This document shows, piece after piece, positions 1 to 7,500 of a stretch of DNA of 36,918 nucleotides (position 1 is its first letter; each line of letters begins with the position of its first letter). Below the pieces are notes generated by a model that was not told the origin of the DNA, ran no database searches, and worked only from the letters and a program-made list of their open reading frames with translations. The stretch covers positions 1 to 36,918 of the forward strand of contig JAIDSL010000060.1 in assembly GCA_029061255.1 (NCBI GenBank), in the 5' to 3' direction. Source of the DNA: Muribaculaceae bacterium (lineage in GTDB: Bacteria; Bacteroidota; Bacteroidia; Bacteroidales; Muribaculaceae). The translations under genes and the position numbers were made by a program.

Positions 1-34
1 TCCTCCTCCCAAATAAAATATGCATAAATCGCAA

Positions 35-58
35 TTTTATTAAGGATACTTAATAAAA
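35..58. repeat. Perfect inverted repeat
   Basis: Two 10-bp arms (35-44 and 49-58) are perfectly complementary around a GATA loop in AT-rich DNA. A degenerate copy of one arm follows at about 72-91. Its function is unknown. Nothing else is recognisable in bases 1-119. Confidence 0.5.
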
Positions 59-119
59 CCGGGAAATCATATGGTTTTGTTAATCATACTTCATGGATGC
101 GCCGAATAGCGGAGGGGAT

Positions 120-164
120 AAAAAAAGTGCGCAGTCGGAGTTGATATACTCCGTGCTGCGCACT
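120..164 (-). terminator. Rho-independent terminator reading leftward
   Basis: The arms AGTGCGCAG (126-134) and CTGCGCACT (156-164) pair perfectly, with an inner GGAGT/ACTCC stem (137-141 and 148-152). Read on the minus strand, the hairpin is followed by a run of seven T (positions 126 down to 120). There is no T run on the plus side, so it terminates leftward transcription. No long minus-strand reading frame precedes it, which supports a noncoding or smORF transcript starting near 805. Confidence 0.7.
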
Positions 165-367
165 GGTGTGACCCCCACCACCTATGGCGGGGAGAGTATA
201 GAGCGGCGAATGCGGTCATGTCGCGGCTGTCAGGGTCGATACTCTTGTCAATGCATCTATATACGCAATGCGGGATGCTGGCGCATAGCGCCAGTGGTCC
301 ATCAGGGCTCAGGCCTGACGAATGTCCAGCAACTGCATTGGTCGATGCATTGATGTTTCATGGAGAA

Positions 368-451
368 TTGAAGCCGGAGGCTTCAAAGTATCGGAGGCTA
401 CACCTCAGTATCGGCGCTTCGCGCAGTATCGGCGACCTATGTCGCAGTATT
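368..451. repeat. Tandem array of small hairpins separated by AGTATC
   Basis: There are four consecutive self-complementary stems: TTGAAGCC/GGCTTCAA (368-386, loop GGA), GAGG/CCTC (394-406), GCGC/GCGC (414-424) and GCGAC/GTCGC (432-445). Each is followed by the constant linker AGTATC (387-392, 407-412, 425-430) or AGTATT (446-451). The stems are unrelated to one another while the linker is fixed, which is unusual for a tandem repeat. Confidence 0.7.
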
Positions 452-490
452 GGCAAATGCGGGGTCAATGTATGGCGTGCTTCGAAGGGC

Positions 491-517
491 GCAGGCTGGA
501 AAGCCTGCTCTCCATGG
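491..517. repeat. GGAA-loop hairpin followed by TCTCCATGG
   Basis: GCAGGCT (491-497) pairs with AGCCTGC (502-508) around GGAA and is followed by a CCATGG tail. The layout matches the 47-bp units at 901-1135 and the hairpin inside the regulator gene at 15219-15246 (stem, GGA-type loop, pyrimidines, CCAT). It is therefore probably a dispersed copy of the same element. Confidence 0.5.
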
Positions 518-562
518 GTTGTGGCAAGATGTCATTGTGCTCTTTCTATGGCTCGGAGAGCC

Positions 563-598
563 GTTTTCATCGTTGTCAACGTTTTCGTCGTTTTCATC
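563..598. repeat. Four 9-bp tandem units
   Basis: The units are GTTTTCATC, GTTGTCAAC, GTTTTCGTC and GTTTTCATC. This is a short imperfect microsatellite within the candidate noncoding transcript. Confidence 0.6.
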
Positions 599-671
599 GA
601 TTGTTACGGCGGTGCTGGCGATAGCACGGTGTGGTCCATCAGGGCTCGGGCCACCGTGAGGAAACTTAAAC

Positions 672-699
672 TAATGCATAATGCATAATTCATAATTCT
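672..699. repeat. Heptamer tandem repeat (TAATGCA-type, 4 units)
   Basis: The units TAATGCA, TAATGCA, TAATTCA and TAATTCT run without gaps. This is one of several intergenic arrays in the window that share a 7-bp period but not a sequence. Confidence 0.7.
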
Positions 700-702
700 A
701 AA

Positions 703-792
703 TTACTCCTTAGACATTGGATCCGGATCGGATGCCTCCTCTGAGGTCATCATGCCACCCTCCTCTGAGGTATGGTTGATTCGGAAATGCAT
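703..792 (-). CDS. Possible small protein, 29 aa
   Basis: An ATG at 792 opens a 29-codon frame ending in TAA at 703-705, about 13 nt downstream of the expected transcription start of the promoter at 812-819. The peptide begins MHFRINHTSEEGG and is acidic. TSEE occurs twice because CCTCAGAGGAGG is duplicated in the DNA. No family is recognised. In its favour is the promoter placement and an upstream region shared with the terminase-like gene. Against it are its length, the repeat origin of part of the sequence, and the absence of any way here to test conservation. It could instead be the leader of a noncoding RNA. Confidence 0.35.
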   Translation of the reverse strand: MHFRINHTSEEGGMMTSEEASDPDPMSKE

Positions 793-810
793 TGGATCTT
801 GTTTCCGGGT

Positions 811-858
811 GCAAAGTTAATATGGATTTTGGGGTGGATTCCCTTATCGCCATCAAAA
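811..858 (-). promoter_or_regulatory. Promoter with upstream box shared with the terminase-like gene
   Basis: CAAAGTTA at 812-819 reads TAACTTTG on the minus strand, matching the Bacteroidetes -7 consensus TAnnTTTG. The 17-mer TTTTGATGGCGATAAGG (minus, 842-858) and a CCACCC block precede it. The same 17-mer lies at exactly the same 40-bp offset in front of the -7 box of the gene at 1140-2111, so the two units are probably co-regulated. Confidence 0.6.
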
Positions 859-880
859 ATGAAGCTTGGGCTTCATTTTT
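855..880. terminator. Perfect A/T-flanked hairpin
   Basis: AAAAATGAAGC (855-865) pairs with GCTTCATTTTT (870-880) around TTGG. With A and T tracts on both sides it could terminate in either direction. It lies downstream of the terminase-like gene and its repeat array, and just upstream of the promoter at 811-858, so it would insulate the two minus-strand units. Confidence 0.55.
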
Positions 881-900
881 GCGTTTACCGTTTTTAGATT

Positions 901-1135
901 GCGGACAAGCCGCTTGGGGGGAGGCTGGGAAGCCTCCCTTCCATGTTGCGGACAAGCCGCTTGGGGGGAGGTTAGGAAACCTCCCTTCCATGTTGCGGAC
1001 AAGCCGCTTTGGGGGAGGTTAGGAAACCTCCCTCCCATAGTGCGGACAAGCCGCTTGGGGGGAGGCTGGGAAGCCTCCCTTCCATAGTGCGGACAGGCCG
1101 CTTTGGGGGAGGTTAGGAAACCTCCCTCCCATAAG
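901..1135. repeat. Five tandem 47-bp double-hairpin units
   Basis: The units start at 901, 948, 995, 1042 and 1089 with no spacers. Each begins with GCGGACAAGCCGC (a small hairpin), then an 8-bp stem hairpin, then YCCATRKT or similar. Units 1 and 4 have GGGAGGCT/AGCCTCCC; units 2, 3 and 5 have GGGAGGTT/AACCTCCC, so a base change in one arm is matched in the other. The array abuts the 3' end of the terminase-like gene. Long overlapping reading frames here are by-products of the 47-bp period and are not genes. Confidence 0.85.
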
Positions 1136-1139
1136 CCGG

Positions 1140-2111
1140 TTAGGGGAGGAGGGGGATGCGGATTTTTTTGGAGAGGTTGAAGGTGTGGTCGAGGTTGATG
1201 TGGAAGAGGGGGGAGGCGTAGGAGGGGGTGTTTGCCATGGCGACGTGGTCGAGGAAGAAGGGGTTCTTGGAGAGGTGGGTGAGGCGCATAAGGCGGATGC
1301 CCCAGGGGACGTTGAAGCTTTGGTGCCTGTCCATTTGGAAGCGGTCTTCCTTGGGGATGTTTCCTTCGAGGACAATGAGGGTGTAATATTGCATTAGGAC
1401 AGCGCTGGTGGCAGAGGCATATACTCGGGATGCGTCCTCGCCGTCGGGGTCGTGCCATTTTGACAAGTCGGCGAAGTGTACGTAGCCAAGATTTATGCCA
1501 CGGATGAAGTCGGGGGTACGGAAAGTGTTGAAGAAAGCTCTCCGGTCAGCTTTTGGGAGATATATCCACGGTTCGGTGGGAACTACGTCACGCTTTAGAA
1601 AGCGGCAGAGGTCTGTCTTCAGTGGATTGAGGTTAATTGAATTTGAAGAGCAGGTGAATGAGTTGTTGAAGCACTGGCAGGTCTGGAGCCATAGCATGTA
1701 AGCCTGGATGCAGGTAGTGATGCCTACCCTGCCAAAAGACTTTGTGACGATGTATCTGCCGATCTGACGGTTGTGGTAGCGCTTCTGCATTATGTCGATT
1801 AGGTAGTGCTGTATGTTGTTGAGCTGGAGGGGTATGATGCGGTCGGCATCGTTGATGTCGCGGATATAGTATTCGGTGGCAGCCCAGTATGCGAAGTCGA
1901 ACTTCTTGCGGAGTTCGCAGAAAGCCCGGCGAGCGGCTTTGATGGAGTCCCTGTTGAAGACAGACAGAGGTGATTCTCCTTTCAGGAGGTGTTGGATCTG
2001 AGGTAGCCGTTTCATTTGGAGAGGCAGGAAGATGGGACGGTGGGCGATAGAGGTTACGTGGAAGCAGAAGCGGAAGCCGGAGGCTTGGTGGCCGGTGTAG
2101 GGGTTGGGCAT
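1140..2111 (-). CDS. Terminase large-subunit-like ATPase, orphan
   Basis: The 323-aa product resembles the ATPase half of phage terminase large subunits. It has a Q-type motif (QLNNIQHYL, about 96-104), a deviant Walker A (KSFGRVGITT, about 124-133, lysine ahead of the loop as in many terminases), a Walker B-like strand (GYVHFAD, about 209-215) and a motif III-like IVLEGN (about 246-251). The chain ends soon after, so the RNase H-like nuclease domain appears to be missing. ATG 2111 is chosen because the -7 box lies just upstream; a frame open to 2306 would start inside the promoter. An internal ATG at 2015 is possible. No portal, capsid or small terminase gene is nearby, so this is a stranded or domesticated gene. 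Function is unknown; family assignment is by motif only. Confidence 0.6.
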   Translation of the reverse strand: MPNPYTGHQASGFRFCFHVTSIAHRPIFLPLQMKRLPQIQHLLKGESPLSVFNRDSIKAARRAFCELRKKFDFAYWAATEYYIRDINDADRIIPLQLNNIQHYLIDIMQKRYHNRQIGRYIVTKSFGRVGITTCIQAYMLWLQTCQCFNNSFTCSSNSINLNPLKTDLCRFLKRDVVPTEPWIYLPKADRRAFFNTFRTPDFIRGINLGYVHFADLSKWHDPDGEDASRVYASATSAVLMQYYTLIVLEGNIPKEDRFQMDRHQSFNVPWGIRLMRLTHLSKNPFFLDHVAMANTPSYASPLFHINLDHTFNLSKKIRIPLLP

Positions 2112-2124
2112 AATGTTTTTGGGT

Positions 2125-2172
2125 GCAAAGATATAAGAGGAAGGAGGGTGGAGTGCCTTATCGCCATCAAAA
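2125..2172 (-). promoter_or_regulatory. Promoter of the terminase-like gene with shared box
   Basis: CAAAGATA at 2126-2133 reads TATCTTTG (minus), a match to TAnnTTTG, about 15 bp before ATG 2111. TTTTGATGGCGATAAGG (minus) at 2156-2172 is identical to the box at 842-858 and sits at the same spacing from its -7 box. Confidence 0.65.
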
Positions 2173-2478
2173 GTTGGCAGAATGGGGAGGTTAGGAATTG
2201 GCTGCGGAACGAAAGCATCGATTACGGCGAGAATGGACAAAGCAGAAGCTTTGAGCGGAAACGGCTTCGCGCGGACGGAGGAGGGAGTGCGAATTATACT
2301 GCACATTGGGCACTACGGGGGGACAAATGGGAGAAAATGCCGAGCCGGAGGCTCGGACACCGGGACAAATTGGGATATTTGAAGACCTTCGGCTTCCGCC
2401 TTGGCGCAGTATGAAAGGATTTGGGCTTAAGATGAGAACGGTCAAAACAAGTTTTACTCACGAACTGAATTACTCTTG
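2173..2478. other. Noncoding gap with hairpins
   Basis: No convincing gene is seen. The gap holds CCGAGCC-gga-GGCTCGG (2340-2356), the same GGA-loop style as the hairpins at 368-386 and 15219-15246. A segment near 2385-2405 (CTTCCGCCTTGGCGCAGTAT) has a diverged copy at about 13920-13940. It is probably accumulated repeat elements between the terminase-like unit and the defence island. Confidence 0.4.
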
Positions 2479-2685
2479 TTATTGGGTCTCTCTCAGTTCT
2501 TCTATCAATTCTTCAAGGATATAATCGTCACTCATCAGTTGCAGACCATATTTCGGGTCGGTCATCTGCTCATATATCTTTGTGCTGTAATAAAGGTCAA
2601 GGGCACGCTCAGGTGATATTTTCAAAGTCTCTGCCAAGAGCATTATTATTCGGCTTTGCTTGCGCCATAGTACATTGTCTCTCAT
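2479..2685 (-). CDS. DUF3791-family small protein (downstream copy)
   Basis: This 68-aa predicted helical protein (RIIMLLAETLKISPERALDLYY, then a C-terminal DDYILEELIEELRE) matches the layout of DUF3791. That family usually sits beside DUF3990. It starts 13 bp after the end of the DUF3990 gene and is the last gene of the three-gene set. Its molecular role is not established. By analogy with toxin-antitoxin modules it could be a partner or neutraliser of the DUF3990 protein, which is inference. It differs clearly from the upstream copy at 3196-3426. Confidence 0.7.
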   Translation of the reverse strand: MRDNVLWRKQSRIIMLLAETLKISPERALDLYYSTKIYEQMTDPKYGLQLMSDDYILEELIEELRETQ

Positions 2686-2698
2686 ACGTTATAACCAT

Positions 2699-3199
2699 TT
2701 ATTCCGGCACAATCTCCGAATTTTTGAATGTCAAGTACTTGTCTATTATTTCCTGCTTGAGTATGCATATCTGATGGTTGACTTTTTTATAACGCAACTG
2801 ACCGAGTGCTTGTTCTGCTGTGATAATATCATTCTCATAGTCCTCAACGGTGTCGATTACGTTATCGTTTGCCACACCACCCTCTACTATATCGTATTGT
2901 TTTTGCATTTCACCTCCACGCCGGCAGTCTATTACATACTCAAGCCATTCGAGATCGTATGATTCAAATATCTTGATGCGAAAACCACCGGTTTTTACCG
3001 CTGAGTAATCCAATGTATAGGCCGATACAATAGGCTTAGTGTTTCTGCCTTTTCTTTCCGCTATTGTCTCAGCCCATGCTTTTGCTTGTGCATGCAGATT
3101 CGTGAGGTAGAAACCTTGCCCGAAGTCTACCTTTTTTCTGCCCAGTCCCACCAATGGCGATGGCACTGATATGTATGAACCGTGATAAAGTGTTATCAT
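2699..3199 (-). CDS. DUF3990 protein, predicted ADP-ribosyltransferase fold
   Basis: The product is 166 aa. LYHGS at the N-terminus and GFYLT at about 30-34 are arranged like the H and Y motifs of ADP-ribosyltransferase-like enzymes, to which DUF3990 is related. The C-terminal HQICILKQEIIDKYLTF block is typical of the family. The target is unknown. Its start overlaps the preceding gene by 4 bp (ATGA type), so the two are translationally coupled. It is flanked on both sides by DUF3791 genes, a toxin-antitoxin-like layout. Enzymatic activity is a prediction from fold similarity only. Confidence 0.75.
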   Translation of the reverse strand: MITLYHGSYISVPSPLVGLGRKKVDFGQGFYLTNLHAQAKAWAETIAERKGRNTKPIVSAYTLDYSAVKTGGFRIKIFESYDLEWLEYVIDCRRGGEMQKQYDIVEGGVANDNVIDTVEDYENDIITAEQALGQLRYKKVNHQICILKQEIIDKYLTFKNSEIVPE

Positions 3200-3426
3200 A
3201 ATCCAGCCTCCCAGTTTAGAAGTGTCTCGCTAATGTCGTCGGCAACCCAATCAAGGCTTTGCGTATGAAGTTCCTCATACCTTTTTATAAGCCTGTTTTT
3301 AATTAGGCCTTGTTTGCTCAATCGATCGTGCATCTCCTTGCCGGAGATGCCCAGCTTACGGGCTCCGCTTTCAATTGCCATTACAGCGAAATGAATGCGG
3401 CGGTATATGTCATTGGTTGTATTCAT
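3196..3426 (-). CDS. DUF3791-family small protein (upstream copy)
   Basis: This 76-aa protein (IHFAVMAIESGARKLGISGKE, then HTQSLDWVADDISETLLNWE) has the DUF3791 pattern. It is the first gene of the three-gene set and overlaps the DUF3990 start by 4 bp. It is longer and more divergent than the copy at 2479-2685. Likely the partner of the DUF3990 protein; which copy pairs with it cannot be told from sequence. Confidence 0.7.
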   Translation of the reverse strand: MNTTNDIYRRIHFAVMAIESGARKLGISGKEMHDRLSKQGLIKNRLIKRYEELHTQSLDWVADDISETLLNWEAGL

Positions 3427-3548
3427 GTCAAACTACATTTGTTTTATTATATTAACGTTTCCGGACTACCCTCACTTCGCGACCATTGAGAAACCATGTT
3501 GATTTTTTACTCATTACTTACAATTTATCCAATCTCTTGACTTGATGT

Positions 3549-4550
3549 TTATAACTGCCATTTGTCATATGGATTATGACCTATGATAATTGAAGACATT
3601 GGTTTTAAGTTATCAAGAAACGAGTTGTAATTATTGCGTACAGTCGCATCCCATTCAATTTCATGAATAGGTATGATTCTGAATTCAAGTCCATTATTTA
3701 TTTTTTCTCTTGATAGTCCCATTGCCCTAAGATTTCGTTGAATTGACCTGGCTGAGGATCCATCATAAGTTATTATTGAGAATCGCTGTTTCTGTTTGGC
3801 CGGAACTACAGAACTTAATTTTTCCAAAAATGGCTTGAAATATATACCATCAATCTGTCCAAAAGATAATCCATAAACAATTATCTCATCAGCATCAAGT
3901 AAATCGTTAGCTAAATTATGCGGTTCAATCTTATCGCACTTGAACATAAAATCATAATCCTGCGGCAATGATGAATCCTCATTAAATCCCAAAACTATAT
4001 TTTTATCAGCCAGAGAACCATGCATATACTTAACTTTGGGCATTTCATTGCTTGAGTAGCCAGCGTATTTGCCTAAAATATAAGTGGGATCGGTATAGTT
4101 AAATGTATAGATAAGATTAAACCGTCCGTTATTTTTAATGGCTTTGAGAATTTCTACTGGTAGAGTTGTGTCTATATCATTGTTTCTCCTATTGGGATAA
4201 ATCGCTGAAAGATATGTCTGAAGTTGATAAACCAGACTATTATAGTTCCTCTCATCCTCCCGTACAAGTTCAGCATTAACCGGCATCCCTTTTTTAGAAT
4301 CAACATATTTCCATAATTCTCCTTCAATATCAATCCACTTTATACGCCCTAACTCATCTGAATGCTCTTCGACAAAATTATAAAAATGGTGATGTAATGA
4401 TTTACTCTGGAATTTGCCAGTAGGGGACTCTCTAAATGGCCAGAAGCTATAATCTTTACCAGCACGAACATTTACAAAATTTGCATAAGAAGTCCAAAAT
4501 CCGAATGCAAGATCGAATCCATTACCCAAAATCAGTAATTTCTTTCCCAT
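3549..4550 (-). CDS. AbiH-family abortive infection protein
   Basis: The product is 333 aa. The N-terminal LLILGNGFDLAFGFWTSY is the hallmark of AbiH proteins (known from a lactococcal phage-resistance gene). It is followed by FNYT (150-153), MHGS (176-179), VLGFN (186-190) and IIVYGLSFGQID, all expected in this family. The start lies 13 bp downstream of the hsdR stop, so it is probably the last gene of the restriction operon. AbiH is thought to abort phage infection, but its biochemical activity is not settled. Length is normal for the family and no damage is seen. Confidence 0.88.
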   Translation of the reverse strand: MGKKLLILGNGFDLAFGFWTSYANFVNVRAGKDYSFWPFRESPTGKFQSKSLHHHFYNFVEEHSDELGRIKWIDIEGELWKYVDSKKGMPVNAELVREDERNYNSLVYQLQTYLSAIYPNRRNNDIDTTLPVEILKAIKNNGRFNLIYTFNYTDPTYILGKYAGYSSNEMPKVKYMHGSLADKNIVLGFNEDSSLPQDYDFMFKCDKIEPHNLANDLLDADEIIVYGLSFGQIDGIYFKPFLEKLSSVVPAKQKQRFSIITYDGSSARSIQRNLRAMGLSREKINNGLEFRIIPIHEIEWDATVRNNYNSFLDNLKPMSSIIIGHNPYDKWQL

Positions 4551-4563
4551 ATATTTATGAGTT

Positions 4564-7500
4564 TTAAGGTTCTGCTGCTATTGAGATAGTATCATCATAA
4601 TCGTCAGTTGAATACCCGAATGAGGGTGCATGACGCTTGAAGTTATCGGCTTGTTCGAGAATTTCCTTAAACACTTCGTCATGAATCTTCGGGGGATAAC
4701 CGGCACCAGCAAGCAGAATGATGATATTCATTTTCAATTCAGCTTTAATGTCGTCACGGTTATTCCAGTCGGCGACTGTCGCTTGTTGTTCCACAAGTAC
4801 TTTGACCTGCTTCGCAAGCTCCGACAGTTTATCATCAGGGAAATCAGCAATAAAATCATATTTGATTGCCACAGCTTTCAATATGTCAAAAAATGCCATT
4901 TCCTGAAATGATAAACCTATCTCATCTCCGGCTGTCCGAGAGTCCTTTACATCTTCCATAAGGTCGAACATCTGCTGAACCACGTCGTCAATAACGTCGT
5001 TGGCAAGTGCAGCATCATCCGATCGGTCATTGTAACGCTTCACAATATCTTCAAGACGCTGAGTGAAGTCAATGCCTTTCTGCTTATTGACCTTACGAAC
5101 TGATTCGATGACTTTTTTGAGAAGTTGCTCCATAAGCTTGACTTTGGTATTCTTCTCTGGTAGTTGGGCCAGTCGCTTCATATACTCAGAAGAAAGAAGA
5201 TCTATTTCACTCTCGGCATTGACACCGATATTGGCAATCTCTTCTACAGTCTCACTGATGAGGGCATCTTTTATCATATCTGCCACATGACGGTTCATCT
5301 TCGTAGCATCTGCCGAATCTCCCTTCGTAAGTTTGAAGATGATCGAGCGAATCGCAAAGAAGAAATGAATGTCATCGTCCTCCTCCTTAGAAATCCGATC
5401 GCTGTTGCAACAAATAGCAAAGGCAGCTTTCATCTTCTTGCAGTGTTGCATGAACTTGGTTTCTGATTCCTTGGTTCGGAGCACATATTCCACAGCTCCA
5501 TTGAGTACATTCACCTGCTCAATTCCATCGGTAGTGAAATACTTATGCCAATCATATCTATGGAATTGACGACGGACAATGTCAAGTTCATCCTTGACCA
5601 CTTTCAAAGACTGCTCTATAGTGTCTAGAGAATGACCATCTACCTTTCCTCCGGCATAGTGGGAAAGTGCTTCGTTCATCTGACGCTTTATGCCGAGATA
5701 GTCAACGACGAGTCCTTTCTCCTTTCCGGGATAGACTCGATTGACGCGCGAAATGGTCTGCACGAGTGTGTGCATCTGCAAAGGCTTGAAGCAATACATC
5801 GTGTCAAGACTCGGCACATCAAACCCCGTGATCCACATATCCACAACTATGGCTATTTTGAAATTGCTCTTGACCGCCTTGAATTGCTTATCGAGTGTTT
5901 TCCGGTATTCATCTGTGCCAAGATGCTGATATAGCTTTGGCTCGTCATCCTTATCTCGCGTCATCACAAGAGAGATACGAGGCATCGGCTTTATTTCCTC
6001 ACGTTCCTTGTCGGTGAGTGTCTCTCCCTCGATACACTCCTTCACTTCCTCCCATTCGGGACGTAGCTTGATGATGGCTTGATATAAGTTCCAAGCGATG
6101 GAGCGGTTGCTGCACACAATCATCGCCTTACCCTCAACCGTGGAACCTTCCTCTACTCGTTTCTCGTAATGCTCAACGAAGTCGGCTGCTATGTTCGCAA
6201 GCAATTCAGAATCATTGAGAATCACATCAATGCGAGTCATTTGCTTCTTGCTCTCTTCAATGGCATAGTCACTGGCACCTTCAGCCTTACATTTAGCGTA
6301 GTATTTCTCAATCTCCTTCACCTTGTCGGAGTTAAGCATGACTTTGGCTGCACGACCTTCATACACAATTTTACGGGTAATCTCGTCCGCTACCGCTTCG
6401 GTCATTGTGTAGCTCGTAACAATCGGGCCGAAAACATCTATTGTGTTATCGAGAGGGGTGCCGGTGAAACCAACATAGGTTGCGTTTGGAAACGAGTCAC
6501 GCAGATATTTCGCGAAACCGTAGCGACGTTTCACGCCTTTGTCCGTAACAGTCGTTTTCTGTTCCAGTCCCGCCTGTGACCGGTGAGCTTCATCCGAGAT
6601 GCAGATGATATTGGCTCGGTTACTCAGCAATCCGGTACTTTCCTCAAACTTCTGGATTGTAGTAAGGAATACACCACCTGCTGTACGATCTTCCAATAAT
6701 GTCTTCAAATCTTCTCGGCTTGGTACCTGCATTATCATCTTGTCACCGATAAATTTTGTGGCGTTAATGAACTGCTTAGTGAGCTGGTCGTCAAGATCGG
6801 TACGGTCGGTTATCAGAACAATAGTCGGACTACTCAACTTAGTGCTTCGCATCAGTTGGCGTGTCAGATACAACATTGTGTATGACTTTCCGCAACCAGT
6901 CGCGCCAAAATATGTACCTCCCTTGCCATCACCTCCGGGATTCTGGCGACTATGCTTCAGTATGTTGTCGAACAACATTGTTGTGGCGAAATACTGAGGG
7001 TAACGGCAAACAATCTTATCCTCTTCTTTCGGAGTGTCGGGAAAGAAGAGAAAGTTATGAACGACATCCAGAAGCCTATCCTTACGGAACAATCCCTGCA
7101 TCATGGTAAACATAGAGTTGAAACCACCTTCCACCTCCGGATCATCATACTCGACTTTCCTCCAGCCATAGAAAAACTCGTATGGTGCAAACAGAGAGCC
7201 GAAACGGTTATTCACACCATCGCTTATTACCACGAAAGCATTGTAGCGGAAAAGTTTAGGAATATCACGGCGATAACGCACAGTCAGTTGCTTATATGCG
7301 TTCTCAATAGTCGTATTTTCCTTGATTGCATTCTTGAACTCTAACACCACCAACGGAATACCATTTACGAACACAATACCGTCCGGTATTCGGGTCTGTT
7401 CTCCCTCAATGCTAAACTGATTGACGAACTTAAATGAATTGTTGTTTATATGCTTGGGATCAAAGTCTATTACGTTTATATATAGATTTGGCTTAGTTGG

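Larger units (their letters stand above)
280..647. repeat. Duplicated hairpin plus 17-mer block
   Basis: GTGGTCCATCAGGGCTC occurs at 294-310 and again at 631-647. Each copy directly follows a short hairpin (CTGGCGC/GCGCCAG at 280-296; TGCT/AGCA at about 612-626) and is followed by GGCC. The hairpin stems differ in sequence but both remain self-complementary. Confidence 0.6.
120..806 (-). ncRNA. Candidate structured transcript of about 685 nt (may carry a smORF)
   Basis: A -7 box (812-819, minus) and a rho-independent terminator (120-164, minus) bracket a stretch with no long minus-strand reading frame. The only plausible coding part is a 29-codon ORF at its 5' end (703-792). The rest is dense in small hairpins: 280-296, 368-386, 394-445, 491-508, GGCTC-gga-GAGCC at 551-563, and 615-626. 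It also holds a duplicated 17-mer and short tandem repeats. Promoter, structure and terminator are visible; that this is one RNA is inference. The alternative is the decayed 3' region of a former gene. Confidence 0.35.

Noticed and set aside
93..688. Plus-strand frames of 69-156 codons
   Set aside because: Three frames are open together over hairpins and tandem repeats, with no promoter on the plus strand and no recognisable domain.
901..1135. CRISPR array
   Set aside because: The 47-bp units are contiguous, with no unique spacers, and no cas genes are near.
853..1458. Several overlapping open frames on both strands across the 47-bp array
   Set aside because: They arise because 47-bp repeats keep frames open, and they read as low-complexity peptides. 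They also run into the terminase-like gene on the same strand in another frame.
2016..2445. Frames on both strands upstream of the terminase-like gene
   Set aside because: They overlap its promoter or its 5' coding part and show no protein-like pattern.
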